Shown in pieces: positions 36,394 through 48,601 of a DNA stretch of 64,000 bases; the first letter of the stretch is position 1, and each line of letters opens with the position of its first letter. This stretch comes from Rhodamnia argentea (lineage: Eukaryota; Streptophyta; Magnoliopsida; Myrtales; Myrtaceae). The position numbers were made by a program, and so were the translations under genes. The notes below the pieces were generated by a model. It was not told where the DNA came from. It did no database searches and saw only the letters and a program-made list of their open reading frames with translations. The stretch lies in contig NC_063160.1 of the NCBI RefSeq assembly GCF_020921035.1, positions 21,053,595 to 21,117,594 of the forward strand, given 5' to 3'.

Positions 36394-38662
36394 CCCCGAC
36401 CTCCATGTTTTCGCATTCTCCTGGAGCGAATACATCTGCAACGAAGCGTGGTTTCGATCAGCGACGCTGTTATCACCGGAACTAATTCCACCGTAAGACA
36501 TTAATCGTGTTTGATCTCAGTCGGTTCCGCTTTGTTAGCTTTAGGCTTTGACGTCCTCAGTGTTTTACGTTGTCGACCGTGATCTCTGCTCTCTGGTTGG
36601 ACTTTTGGCTTGCTCATGTTTCTATTTGCCTGTTGAGTTTCTGCTCTTAGCTACGCCAAACTTCGATCTTTATCAGTAACTATCGCGGATTTAGTAGGGT
36701 TCAGTCATGTGTATAGCGAATTTATCTCTCTCTCTCTCTCTTTATGTGCTATATATGTATATACACTTGCACTCTGAGAGGAACTGGAAGTATGTCGTAT
36801 AGATTGTTCTGAAGCCTCGCAGGAATGTTATGGACGGTGTTTAGGGAATGGCTGTGTTCATGGAGGAATTGCGTGGTTGTAGGTGACTTTGTTTAGGAAT
36901 GCGGTAGGCTCTATTGCTCAGCTTGGAGCTGGAACCTTTTTCTTGGGGCAAATTTGGAGAGGGAGCATTTGGAACCGTTGACTGGATGATTTTCATCATT
37001 CGTGTTTGAATCAAGTGTTTGCGTGAAATTTGCTGAGGATGGAGACATGAGCATATGCCTTGTCCCAGAGGTCACTTGGGCAGTGATAGTGTCAGCAAGG
37101 ATTGCTATATACACTGGAAGATCTTGGATTGGCTGCTTTTCGATGATTGCCGATCATCATGTTTCTGAACTTGCATACTGCAAGTTTTAAAATTTCTGGG
37201 TTGTTAACGAGGAAAATGTAGGATAGCGGAGTACGTCTTAAAATTTACAGAGTTTCCAGGAGTTGATCTCTGCACTGAGCAACTCATTGGTTGTCAGTGG
37301 TGCGAATGCAGGTTTGCATTTCACGGACTTGGTCAATGGTATTGTTTGCCTCATGACAATGAACAGCATTTTAAAGTGTGAATATTGATACTAGCAAAAT
37401 ATCTTGTGCTTGGCCCGTCAGAATATGCAGTTTGAGACGTGCTTACTTTGGAAATAGATTAGCTTCTGGTAACTAATGGGCCTTTAACATCACAGGCACA
37501 AGGCATTGTATTTGGAGGGTCGAATCATTCCTTATTAGGAAAGTTCAACGGTATGGTTCAAATTCCTAGGCTTGTCGCTGTCTCCAAGTTCAACTGTATG
37601 GTTTAAATGCCTTATCTAGTATCTTCAATACGGGAAAATGTGCTTTCTTTTTTGTTGGCATGAAATAACGTATGGTAGGGTTTTGCTACAGACACAGTGA
37701 ACAAGGAATAAGGAAATTCGTTTGACTTTGTCTCAACGGCTACAGGCATATAGGAGACGTGGAAGGCACTTGCTCGTTCTTGGTGTTGGGAAGTTTCTAT
37801 ATGGTTTGACTAGTGTTAGTGTGAATATGCGGCTCACTGCTAATCATGTGATGGCACTTAATGTAATGTTTTGCACAAATTATGAGTACAGAGTCTGTAA
37901 TGAATTGCATCTCTTCCTTCACGGAATGCTACTAGAATGCTCTTCTTCTGGTTTTATCCTTGACGCATCCAACTTGGCATCTGGAATTGTCTTGAAATTC
38001 ATTGTTAAGTGTCATTTTTTTTAATTCTTGCTTTCATTGTCCGCGTAAATAAAGTCTACTTGTCCATGGAATGCTTCTCTCTTTTTCCTTTTTGTCTTCT
38101 GGGAGATTTCCTGGTTTGGTTGTGTGGAAAGCCACTGATTGGATACGGGCATTAAATGCAGCTTCTTTCTTGCCAATTGGTACTCTACCATCCTTATGTA
38201 AGAAACCTTTGTAGCTCTTACGTATCTGCAGTCTTTGCTTTTAGTAGCTGATTATTGACAGTGTCTGTATTATCTTGGAGTTAGTTCAGAATTATGCCTG
38301 CCTGGTGGTGGTGGCTTTCCTGCTGGGGGCAGAAACATTTTTTTTTTGGTTCGAAACAATTTGAAAAAGGGAGCTCCCAGTTTAATAGGTTTGAGTTGTT
38401 ATATAGCTTTTACCAAGATTGGAATGTTATTTGCATGCTCTATTGAAAAAGAATTCTCTACGAGCAACATTTTTTCTCCATTTTGCCTTTTCCTTTTTAT
38501 CCCTTTTATCCTCGGGAGTCTGTATTTCATTAGCTAGAGAGCTATAATTTGAATTTAAGGCTTTGGTTTATGTTTTCTGTGAACAGGGATTTCGCCCTGC
38601 AGCATTCTGATACTTACCTTGACAAGTGCTTATGCCTTAGTTGCGAGTAATCTGGAGCTAAT
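36394..38662 (+). other. BPC 5' leader and leader intron(s), exact exons unresolved
   Basis: No coding segment was recognised. CT-rich stretches (for example 36725-36741) and a poly(T)-GGTTC insert at 38332-38358 occur here. A non-coding leader exon near 36.4-36.5 kb spliced to one ending before 38663 is plausible, but the splice sites were not fixed. Confidence 0.4.
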
Positions 38663-39713
38663 ATGGACGACGGTGGGCAACATGGAAATTCTAGACATAA
38701 GGTGGATTATCCTTACAAGTTGATGAACACTTTGGTAATTACATGCGGTGATATCTTATTAGCCTACGGAAAAGTTGCTTTTTCATGAATTTCGATCTGT
38801 ATGATTATCCTTGCTTAAAGAATGTCTATGTAATGTGCAGTGGAATATGGCCCCCCAGCATCAAATGAAGGAAAAGAATGCTTTAGCTATGAATCAGAAG
38901 ATAATGAACATCCTTAGAGAGAAGGAGCAGGCTATTCAAGAATGCAAAGATGCGGAAGCTCAAACGAAGGCAGCAATTGATGCACGAAATGAGGCCCTCA
39001 GGCAGCGTGATGAGGCACTGATTGAGCGTGATAAGGCCCTAATGGAGAGGGACAATGCCAGAGCAGCACTTCAATACTGGGAAAATGCCATCAACTTTAC
39101 AATGGTTGGGGGAAATCAACACGGGTTGAAGCGCCTCCACCAGCAATCATACTCTCAGGCTGACATAGCTGAAGCTCTTAATGCGGATGTACGTATAACA
39201 GATGCTTTTCCCATATCATCCATTACCGCTGATGCCGTCAAACCACGCCAAGGAAAGCGCTCAAAAGAGGGTAAGGGAATTGCATCAAAGGGCTCAAGTA
39301 CACAAAGGAAGGGGAAACGAGTAGGCGAGGACTTGAACGTGCAGGTGCTATCACATGGAAGGAAGGTGAGGTCCAAGTGGGACAGTGCTGATGTCTGTTT
39401 GAACCTGGTTGTTTTTAACGGTTCCACCATGCCAGTTCCAGTTTGCTCATGTACAGGCATTCCTCGGCATTGCTATAAATGGGGAAATGGCGGGTGGCAG
39501 TCATCTTGCTGCACTACCACCCTTTCGATGTATCCGCTACCGCAGATTCCGCACAAGCGTCATGCCCGGGTGAGTGGTCGCAAGATGAGTGGGAGTGTAT
39601 TTACGAAACTGCTCAGTCGGTTGGCAGCTGAAGGGCATGATCTGTCAATACCCTTAGATCTAAAGGACTACTGGGCCAAGCATGGAACGAATCGTTACAT
39701 CACCATCAAGTAG
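38663..39713 (+). CDS. BPC4/5-like: BASIC PENTACYSTEINE (BBR/BPC) GAGA-binding transcription factor, class II
   Basis: Nuclear factor that binds GAGA/CTCT repeats and recruits Polycomb-type regulators to target genes. Two exons: 38663-38734 ([20 protein letters not shown], 24 codons) and 38841-39713, in phase, 314 aa. The N-terminal region has the class [13 protein letters not shown] segment. An alanine-rich coiled coil follows at about residues 38-100 ([40 protein letters not shown]). A basic linker ([25 protein letters not shown]) precedes the DNA-binding end with the conserved cysteines ([24 protein letters not shown]). It ends [13 protein letters not shown]. No defects were seen. The N-terminal match favours the BPC4/BPC5 subgroup. 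Confidence 0.96.
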
Positions 39714-41389
39714 ATCCCCAGGAATCTTTTGGATGAGATGTGTTTATATTTGAGCCTTCTCTTTGTTTGAAAATTGAAACTCGTGTTATTGTCGGCAAAT
39801 GTTTCTCTGTTTCCGACCCAACTCGAAATGCCTCTTTAACACAAGTTGGACTTTGGGAGCGGCCAGGTGCTGCGCATTTAGGATTCTGGGTGGGCAATCT
39901 GTCGTGCAGTTGTATCGATGACAGTGCGAGGAGTGATTCGTTTTACTCCTCTGCCCAGCAATTGGGTGGGTAAGCACGAGCATTTTCTCCCTCTGAGATA
40001 GAGTTATTTGTAGGATCAATAAGCAGGATTGGTAAAGATTCTAGCCTGAATTTGGAATAGACGAGCAACTTTCAATTAGACTGTAAAATCTCCTGTTTTA
40101 ACATGAGTTTTGACTGAACTGCGATGAGTTATGGCTGTCTGGAAGATAGCAAAAGGATTTCTCGTTTCTCCATCTAACTCTGGGCCTCGGGAAAGTCTTG
40201 CTTGTATTAAATCCATATCTACTCAGACGACCATCGAGCCTCAGTGCAGGTTTGGAGTTGCTTCGTTCTTCCCTTCTTCTTCTTCCTTCTTCCCATTTAT
40301 CATCTTTGATTTCTGCCCTTGCTTCTATTTCCATGGCAACGTCTTGGCTTAGGCGTTGTGCCCAGCCGTCTGAATCGTCCTCGGAATTCGATTTTTCTTT
40401 TTGGTCTCTCTTCCTCGGACTATGGTCTCTATTTCTTTTGGTCTCTCTCCCATGAGCACGGGAGAATTCGGTCCGTGATACATGAATGATGAAATGAGCA
40501 TAATGGATTTGAATGTGTATTCATTCTGGCCACTCGCGATCGTTTTGATACACCGTGCTAAGACGTATCAGCTACTTAGCTTTCAATATCATTCTAAAAT
40601 CAATAATTTCACATCTGCCTTAACAGTTTGACCTCCTTCTCGAGTTTCACTAGGCGTATTCTGCGAATTGTTACGCGAGGAGTTAACTGAAGCACATGAC
40701 AAAGGCAAAGTACTTTTGTGTCTTCTACATAGAACGCTTAGCAAAAATTATTGAACTCTCCCCACTTGTGAAAAAGTCCATTCTATTAGAATGAAAACAT
40801 AGTTTGACATTCGAGTACTTCCTCTCGAGCGTCCACATGTCAATCAAAATGGAAATTTCTTTAGAATCTTTCACTGATGCCACCTAGAATTGCACACAGA
40901 TTTGCGGAAGTGTTGTGAACTTTGGTAAAAATTCTAATTTCCTACGTATCGAGAATTCGAAGACGCGAGTGCTCTGATGCGTCGTGATCCGTAAGAGATA
41001 AAAGACCGAGTTCATGCAAGGAATCGTGCCGTGTTATATTAATTTATCTTCTGGTTTAGGAGGAAACAAAAGCTCTGCCGCTTTGTTAATTGATATTCTT
41101 GCGTGATCCCTTGATTTGATCTTCGAAGGATGATGTTGGTCAACGAGTGGTTAAACCCACCTGGCATGTTCGTGATCAGACGACATTATCATGGCTCAGC
41201 GCGGAGACCGGTCCAAATGGATAGCCATCATCCTACGATCTCCCTCTCAACATCGTCCCACAATGATTGATTTTCGGATCGTTTGATGGGTATTATTTTA
41301 GACGGCCAACTCTAAAACTAAAGAATTGTCCTTTGTCCCCTCCACGTGGGGGGTTAACGAACCGTTCACAGCGGGATACGCCACAAAAA
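39714..41389. other. BPC 3' UTR and intergenic region
   Basis: No gene was recognised. The first 300 bp or so are presumably the BPC 3' UTR (AATAAG near 40018). The rest is unremarkable AT-rich sequence. A CACGTG occurs at 41343-41348. Confidence 0.5.
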
Positions 41390-41817
41390 ATAAAAAAATT
41401 ATAAAAAAAAATTAGATATATTATAATTATGTCAATTCAATCATAATTTTTTTTTGTCAATTCAATCTTAAACATTTTGTATTTGTGACAATTTAATCCA
41501 TTTGGCCGATTGACGGTGACGTAGTCAATATTTTTTCGAATTATTTTATTTTTATTTTCTTTTTTCCTTTTTCGCCCGGCCATGGCGAGGCTGGCCTCTG
41601 CCTTTTGCCGATCTCTTAACTTGGCGGCCGATTGAAGGTAGAAGGAAGAAAAATAAAAGAAGAAAAGGAAAACAAAAATAGGAAAAAAATTATTAAAATA
41701 TTGATAAAATTAGCTGCGTGATTGTCAATGACAAAATAGGTTGAATTGGCATAAATACAAAAGATTTATGACTGACTTGACATAATTACAACGGATTTAG
41801 GACTTTTTTGATAATTC
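41390..41817. repeat. MITE-like repeat, 'GTCAATTCAATC' family, copy A
   Basis: It contains GTCAATTCAATC-type text on the left. On the right are the inverted counterparts (TGACTGACTTGACATAATTACA, GGACTTTTTTGATAATTC). The middle holds a short GC-rich segment (CCATGGCGAGGCTGGCC). The left end is degraded. Confidence 0.65.
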
Positions 41818-43467
41818 TCCCCATTCGATTTTACTTTTTAATCGCTCCACATTCTATTCATGAGAACTCCGCAGAATGCAACATTGAAGGTGAAATCCAA
41901 TGTTTGACCTTCGGATTCATGGTTTCCTATGCTCGAGGATTGGAACATTTATGGTTGACTTTTTTCAATACTAAGAGCGTTGCGTACCATTTCAATGACT
42001 TTACTATGTGCCATATGCATGCAATGAAATTCATTTTTGGATCGAGAATTTCATTTCATTTCCATTTATAACCGATACTCTCGGACCACTTTCTTATTTA
42101 TTTATTTATTTTTTTGTTTCTACTTATGTATCGCGCATATCTTATGTGTCGGGTTAGTAAAACCGCTTGGGCCTCTTATCTAATCCCTAGGGGGAGGAAT
42201 TTATTATTGAGTTTTCTCAATTGCATGTTGTTTGTGTGGCATTCTCAGCCCAAAATCTATTGTTGAGATTTAACATGCACGTGTTTTTCTAACAGGGCCT
42301 TTGGAATCAAATTTAAAGGGGCTGTTTTTTTTTTTTATTTGATTATATCCTATCTTATTATACTATACAAATTATACTGTGCGCGCTATTTATCGTACAT
42401 AGAATGAAATGGTCGTTCGAGTAACTCGAGCCACGTGTGGTGCGCAGATTAAAGAGACTGTTCGGGCAACGTCAACATCTCATCAATCGCGGGGGAGGGG
42501 GGGAGCTTTCGAGCGCAAACGTAGTTGGGCTCTTTCACATTGCGCACCAATGTGTCTCGTTTTGGTGGGGCTGCGCAGGTAAAAACGACGCCGTGTCCTG
42601 GCCAGTGACCTCGTTATAAAAAGACAAAAGGGCATTTCTCTGTCGCATTAATGGGGCGACCTTTTATTACGTGGGCCCCGTTTTTTTTTTTTTTAGGGGG
42701 GGACCATTTTTATTTAATTACATGTGTTCCGATTCGAGTGGATAAGCCTCTAGTCTTTCTAGGAAAAATGGAAAACAAAAAGTGCCCACGTGCTCACAGT
42801 GCAATCTCGGCAGCATCCACCGCCACGTGTCCCGTCCCCTGGCCCAGCTCCGGTCGGGTCAACACGATGCCTCCATCGACGGCTCGTGCATGGCCACGTG
42901 TACGACGCCCCGCGCTACTGGGCCGTCCGGTCCAAGGAACGGGACCGGCGGTGACTTTTGAGGTCCGCACCGATTCTTTCTTTATTCTTTGTTTTCTTTT
43001 TCTTTTTTGGGGGGGGGTGGTTTTTCTTTTTCTCCCTCTTTTTTCTTTTTCCGATTTTTCTTTTCCACCGGTAATTAAGTTGGTCAACATTTTTCTCGCG
43101 ACGTTTGACCGGACGGTGAAATGTGAATTAATCGGTAGCATGTTTTCTTGTATTAAAAAGGTTGTATATCGGACGTATTTGTCGTAATTCAATCACGTAG
43201 GTTACAAAATGCTATAAAGTAATATGTATAATCTTCTAATGCTAGCATGACTCCACTCGAACAATAAATATGATTACGACATCCTAACACAAATTGTCGA
43301 TCTTGATATGTATTTTTGTATGCATTCGAGCAAATTGGAGACGTTCAAATTTTTTTGTTGATTTCTTAAATATTCATATCCAATTGCCGAGATTTTGCTG
43401 TTTTCTAACGTGGCTTTCTAAAGTTTTATGCTCGATATGCTTGTTCTTTATCCAATACTTTTGCATA
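41818..43467. other. Intergenic region with a G-box cluster, no gene recognised
   Basis: It holds CACGTG at 42432, 42787, 42824 and 42895, and homopolymer T/G runs (42676-42705, 42998-43018). No coding frame with recognisable content was found. Confidence 0.5.
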
Positions 43468-44107
43468 GAAAAAATTGTCCAAAAAATTTTAAACGGATTG
43501 CATTTTGGCCAATTCAATCATGGACTTTTTATTTTTGTCAATTGAGTCTTAAACTTTTTCGCATTTTGTCAATTGAATTCATCCGGTTAAATCTAGCTGG
43601 AATCGTGATGTAAATACTAGACATCGTAAGTGACATGACCGGTGTTAGCGTATACAATATTCGATATATTTTAATTTTTTTGATTTCTTTAATTTGTTCA
43701 TTTTTCTTTTCTTAATGTGGCGAGAAAGGGTCGTCGGGCCCTCGCCAGCCATAACGCTCTTGCGATCCTCGAGCAAGTGCCTTGCCTAGATATGGGTGAG
43801 GTTATCACGATCGCGGGCAATGCTTCGTCGCAAGTGGCTGGTGAGGGCTTGATGACCCTCCCCGACCACAATAAGAAAAAAAAATAAAAGAAAAAATTGA
43901 TAAGATATAATTAAAATTTATCAACGTCGGCGTCGATCGTGCCACGTAGGACGATCGGCATCTATGTCAGCGGTTTCCTACTAAAATTGGCCAAATGACC
44001 CAGTTGATAAACATGAAAAGGTTTAAAACTCAATTAACAAAATTTAAAAAAAAATATGGCTGAATTGATAAAAGTGTAATATGTTTAAAATTTTCTGGAC
44101 AATTTTC
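43468..44107. repeat. MITE-like repeat, same family, copy B (about 640 bp, full length)
   Basis: The inverted ends are GAAAAAATTGTCCAAAAAA on the left and TTTTCTGGACAATTTTC on the right. The interior carries GTCAATTGAGTC and GCCAATTCAATC repeats on the left arm and their complements on the right. A GC-rich core (about 43715-43860) contains inverted GAGGG/CCCTC segments. Confidence 0.75.
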
Positions 44108-44409
44108 TCCTTTGACATATGACTCGTGCATGGAGAATTTGATAAGAGCGAGGGTCATTTTCCAACCGTGATATAACATGGGTACACACCAACTTCGTCA
44201 ACCTCCGATCAAGATACATATGCACAGGGCACATGACCTAAACCTCATTGGTTTTTTTTTTAAAATCCGAACCGAAGTAACTCCACCACGGCACTCGACG
44301 TGCTCCAAGTTCGATTAACAAAAGATTTCACGGTTCACAAATGCGAACTCCACGTATACAAGAAAACTACCACTGCACTAATTCACGGCACAATAGCATA
44401 CCGAAAATC

Positions 44410-44550
44410 GAGAGATTGTTCAAAAAGTCATAAGCCTTTCAATTTTGTCAATTCAATCATAAACCTTTTAACGTTTTGCCTATCGAGTCAATCCGACTAA
44501 TTTCAATCGAAAATCGCCGACGTGAGCGTTAATGGTGCCACCTAGGCCGG
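44410..44550. repeat. MITE-like repeat, same family, left-end fragment C
   Basis: GATTGTTCAAAAAGTCATAA, then TTTTGTCAATTCAATCATAA, as in the left arm of the full copies. No right arm follows. Confidence 0.6.
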
Positions 44551-46555
44551 GTTGTGCGTGAAAAACTCAATATAAGCTCATTGTTCATAACCAACGCATC
44601 TCATTAGATTCCTGCATTGCGACTTAAGTTAATTCGATCCACTTAATCGATCCATACGTGCATGAACGCATACGTAGCATGCTTAGAACAAGCGACGAAG
44701 CTTTGCGTAAAGCAGGTCGCTTAAGCAACTTGGAGAATGTCGAAAAACTAGCGCATGTTCCTGTGTTTAATTAGCGGAAGCTTGGGACTTAAGTTCGTTT
44801 AATGATTCGCTGTCCTCAAAAGTCGTTGTCCAGTACGCATTCTAAGAATCCATGCCCTACCTTAAAAGCCGGGGTCAAATCACGCCCAAAAAAAAAAAAG
44901 GTTAAATCTTAATTAAAGAAGAAAGGCTTGGATTAGGGTTTGGTTATGTTCTTAATTACGTGCGCTTTCGTTCTTGTCGCGTGCAAAGGCTTTTGGACGA
45001 GAAAAGGGGAGCGGTTAGTGGAACTTTTTTTCCACGGCTCTTTAGGGTTTGATTAGATGACCAAATCCGCCTTTTTCCACATGGAGAAAAGCGACGCTTG
45101 GCCAATGGTGTTCTTCTTTGGATTGACATCGTAATTAGGTTTTGACATCTGGTTTAGAAGATTAATTAACCCCGTAAAATAAAACTTAATGCGTCATATT
45201 CACATGGTCATTTTTCAGTTAAACTGATTTCACACCTTTAACTTGGGTTATTAATCGGTAAAACGAGAATTCCCCATGAGATGCTTTGTCATAGTCTATG
45301 TCTACATAATTACAATATTCCTATGTGTAGTTGGTTCGGCGACATTATCTCGTGGTGGTTATGTGTGATTTGCCTATAGACTATAAAATTTTACGCAATT
45401 GAAATGTTTGCTTAAATTGTATCGCTTGTCTACAAAATTTGTCTACTTTTAACATACACGCGGTCTTCCCCACTTATTTGCTTAAATTTTTGGTTTGGGA
45501 ATTCTAACGTGAGATCGGAGACAAAGTTCTCCCGGTTTATTTCGCATTTGCGGCCCCCTTTCGTCGAGCTCTGCTTGTCATTTCTAATATGACTTGCATG
45601 TGAGAATCGTGTTGAAGTATCTCGTATCTCGTGACTACAGAGTTATATGTTTCGTATATACACTCGCTCTCCCTTGTATATTATTTATATGCATATGATT
45701 TTTGGACAGAACATTCCAACGGAGGTTGGCATAAAATAAAAGCACCCGTCATGAGAAGATTTAGCTTCGTTTGATTTCAAAACATTGGTAGCTTGGCATC
45801 CAAGCGGGAAATCCGAAGTGGTCGCTACAATATCCCAAAGTTAGGAAGAACTTCCATGTACCAAGAGTGCTAAAAACACAACAAGTATCGAATGAATTAG
45901 CGAAACAATCGACTCTCGACACGTGTCATTATCTGAATTTTTTTTAAAAGATGATAATATTGTTTTTTATTTTTATTATTTTTTGCGATTCTTGATCCTC
46001 GATACCGACCGCCCCCCAACGAGCGAAACAATGTTATTGTCTGTGCGTTTTTCCGACTTAGGAGTTTTCACTTTGTTTGTCTGGACACATCAATCTAATC
46101 CAAAATCACACTAAAGTTCCATAGGCGCGAAAAAAGAAAAAGAAAAGTCTTGCCTAAGCTTAATTTAAAAATATGATTGTAGGTCCATCGACGGCCCAGT
46201 AATTTTCCTTTTGGCGTCGAGTTTTCCACCGCTTAAAAAGGCTTCGTGGACTTCACACTTCTCACGCCCCATGTATTCCACCAGACGATGCCATTAATAA
46301 TCAGACATTATGACAAAGAGTCAGCAAAACATTGTTATTATGTGCTTAGTTTAGGCAATGTCGTGCATTATACTTAAAGCAGCAAGTAAAACTATGTCGC
46401 TTCGGCCTGAGGAATGTAAAAATGGGGCCCACGAAGAAAACTCAACCACGTAAAAAGATTTCCCTTTTCTTTAAACAAAAACGGAGGTAAACTAAATATT
46501 GACTTTGTTAAAATAAAAAAAAAATTTGGCCAAAAAGGACAATATTAGTAGGTAA
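44551..46555. other. Intergenic region, no gene recognised
   Basis: AT-rich sequence with an A-tract insert at 44873-44908 (described separately). No coding frame with recognisable content was found. Confidence 0.5.
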
Positions 46556-46732
46556 CATTTTAGGAAAACGGGTCTCTTAACTTTTGCTCAATATGTAATT
46601 TGATATATGAACTTTTAATTTACTCAATGTGATCCTCTAACTTTAGCCCAATGTGCAATATTAACCCTGAACTTCTAAATTGTCCAATATGATTTGTAGA
46701 TTTTTAGTACGTGTTCAATTTAGTCATACAAT
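46556..46732. repeat. Partial copy of the foldback repeat at 48184
   Basis: It shares phrases such as CTTTTAATTTACTCAATGTG, AGCCCAATGTGCAATAT and TTTTAGTACGTGTTCAATTT with the left arm of the element at 48184-48601. Confidence 0.6.
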
Positions 46733-46836
46733 CCTGTTGGTGAGAGCATTAAGGGAATAGAGACGCTAGTATCGCGGGTGTTGAGTTCGACTCCCACTCT
46801 CTATTGAAAGTTAGAAACAAGACCGATAAAAAAATA
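46733..46836 (+). mobile_element. SINE-like (tRNA-derived) fragment
   Basis: An A-box-like TTGGTGAGAGCATT is followed by a B-box-like GAGTTCGACTCCC (core 46785-46793), at spacing expected of a pol III internal promoter. The fragment ends AAGACCGATAAAAAAA. It does not fold as a full tRNA, so a SINE is more likely than a tRNA gene. Confidence 0.5.
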
Positions 46837-48183
46837 TATACGATGGCAACAAAACGAACATGGTCGATCCACGTACTAGAAATCATGTTCCTCAATTTTA
46901 ACTACTTTTATTTTTATTGATGGTGAAGTCTTTTTCGTTGATTGTCAGATTCAAGTGAACTAAACACGTGAAGGTTTGAAAAATCGTGTCATGAAAACCT
47001 GTTTCGCAGAAACAAACTTTGATAGGATTTCGAAATTGGTAAACGCAGTGGAATATATTTATAAACCAAAACCCTAAACAAGATCCATGCGTATATTGAA
47101 ATCAATAGGTGTTTAAGACGTACCTTTTGTGAATCGAAGATAAATTGATAATCGATTGTGTATGGATTAACGCCCCAAATGTTGCGCCTCTACTAGTATC
47201 CACACACACGAATTGAAGTCTCCAACGATCCAAATGCTAGCTTACGGATCTTGGAGTTTTTCTTGCTTGATTGCCTTTACTCTTTGAGACTCTCTCAAAG
47301 ATCTAAGAACAGAGAACAATTCTCTATCCCTCTTTTGTTTTTCTCTCCTTGAGAACAAGACTTTCTTTATTCTCTATCAGGCGTCTTTAGGGTTTTTCCC
47401 TGTCTATATATAGAGTCAATATTTACGCGTAGCAAAAGAAATGGGGCCGGGCGATTCGGGCTCGCCGAACTGTTTATATCTAATCGTGCGTTTAATCGTT
47501 ATCTTATAACGTGCACGATCGCGTAGATATTTGGAATATGAGATTAAATTAAAATCTACTTCTTAAGTACATAAAGGCGCAGAGAAAATATGAACTCACT
47601 TCGTTATTGTGTGCGACCATGTAAGTTCACTAAACATTAACAGTGTGCTCAAAACCCTTTTTGACCCATAAGTCATAAGCGGTCTTTAGCAACACATTAT
47701 GATTACCTAAGTATAGTAAATGTCATTTTTCGACACAACCTAATTCATAATTAATGTTAGAGTATCAATCTTGATTAGTTCTTATGGCAGACTGCTAACA
47801 AACTTACCTTTAATTTTGGTGCGTGAAAACTGAATATTCCTTGACTTCGAGCATCGGACTAATTTCGTGAACACACGTAGACTTCTTGTCCACAAAGACG
47901 GAAAACGTCAAGGAAATGCTTTGATTTCTTAATAAATCCAAAAGGCAAATGGCGAACTTCTGCCGTATGAAGGAAATTGCGGTAAACGTTTGTTCCTATG
48001 ACGGGGTTATTAATTAGCTAATGAAAACGACGTGGCCTGTTGGATTCGACCGAACCAAATGCAGCCAAGCAAAGGGGCTTTAATGTAATTGCAGCAGGAC
48101 CTGGATTTTATCGCAATATCGCATATTATAAATGGCATAGATAGTCAGGTTGTAAACTTCAAGAAAACACAAATTCAATTGTT
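46837..48183. other. Possible LTR fragment, minus strand, otherwise nothing recognised
   Basis: Around 47.3-47.4 kb the minus strand reads TCTATATATAGACAGGG and continues AAAAACCCTAAAGACGCC, which resembles a retrotransposon LTR core promoter and leader. Element ends were not found. Confidence 0.35.
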
Positions 48184-48601
48184 AGAAAAATGGATAATTG
48201 CACAAATGATCCATGAATTTCGACTCAATGTGCAATGTAATATCTGAACTTTTAATTTGTTCATTTTGGTCCACGAACTTCAGTCCAATATGCAATGTTT
48301 TTTCTGGACTTCCATGAACTTTTAGTACATATTTAATCTAGTTCCTGGACTATGTGAAAATGGTCAATATTCTCCATGAACTTGAATTACTGAAAAGGCA
48401 ATAAGAAATATTTTTATATAGTTCAAAGACTAAATTGAACATATACCAAAAGTTTAAAGACCATATTGAACAAATTTAAAGCCTATGGGCGATATTGTAT
48501 ATTGGATTAAAGTTTAAAGATCACATTGAACAAATTAAAAATTTAGGAACCACAATACGAGTTAAGTTAAAGTTCAAGAACTATTTATCTCATTTTTATA
48601 G
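48184..48601. repeat. Long inverted-repeat (foldback) element
   Basis: The left and right halves are approximate reverse complements for about 180 bp each. For example, TTTTAATTTGTTCATTTTGG on the left pairs with CACATTGAACAAATTAAAAA on the right, and CAGTCCAATATGCAAT pairs with ATTGTATATTGGATTA. Transcripts would form a long hairpin. Confidence 0.75.

Noticed and set aside
41430-41475. Poly(T) between two GTCAATTCAATC copies as a micro-insert
   Set aside because: The repeated phrase is an internal unit of the MITE-like family and recurs without the poly(T), so the duplication is native to the element.
42651-43187. 178-codon ORF starting MGRPFITWAP
   Set aside because: Runs through homopolymer T and G tracts, with phenylalanine-rich low-complexity translation and no domain.
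46733-46836. Functional tRNA gene
   Set aside because: Box A and box B are present, but acceptor and anticodon stems do not form a cloverleaf by eye; SINE-like fragment preferred.
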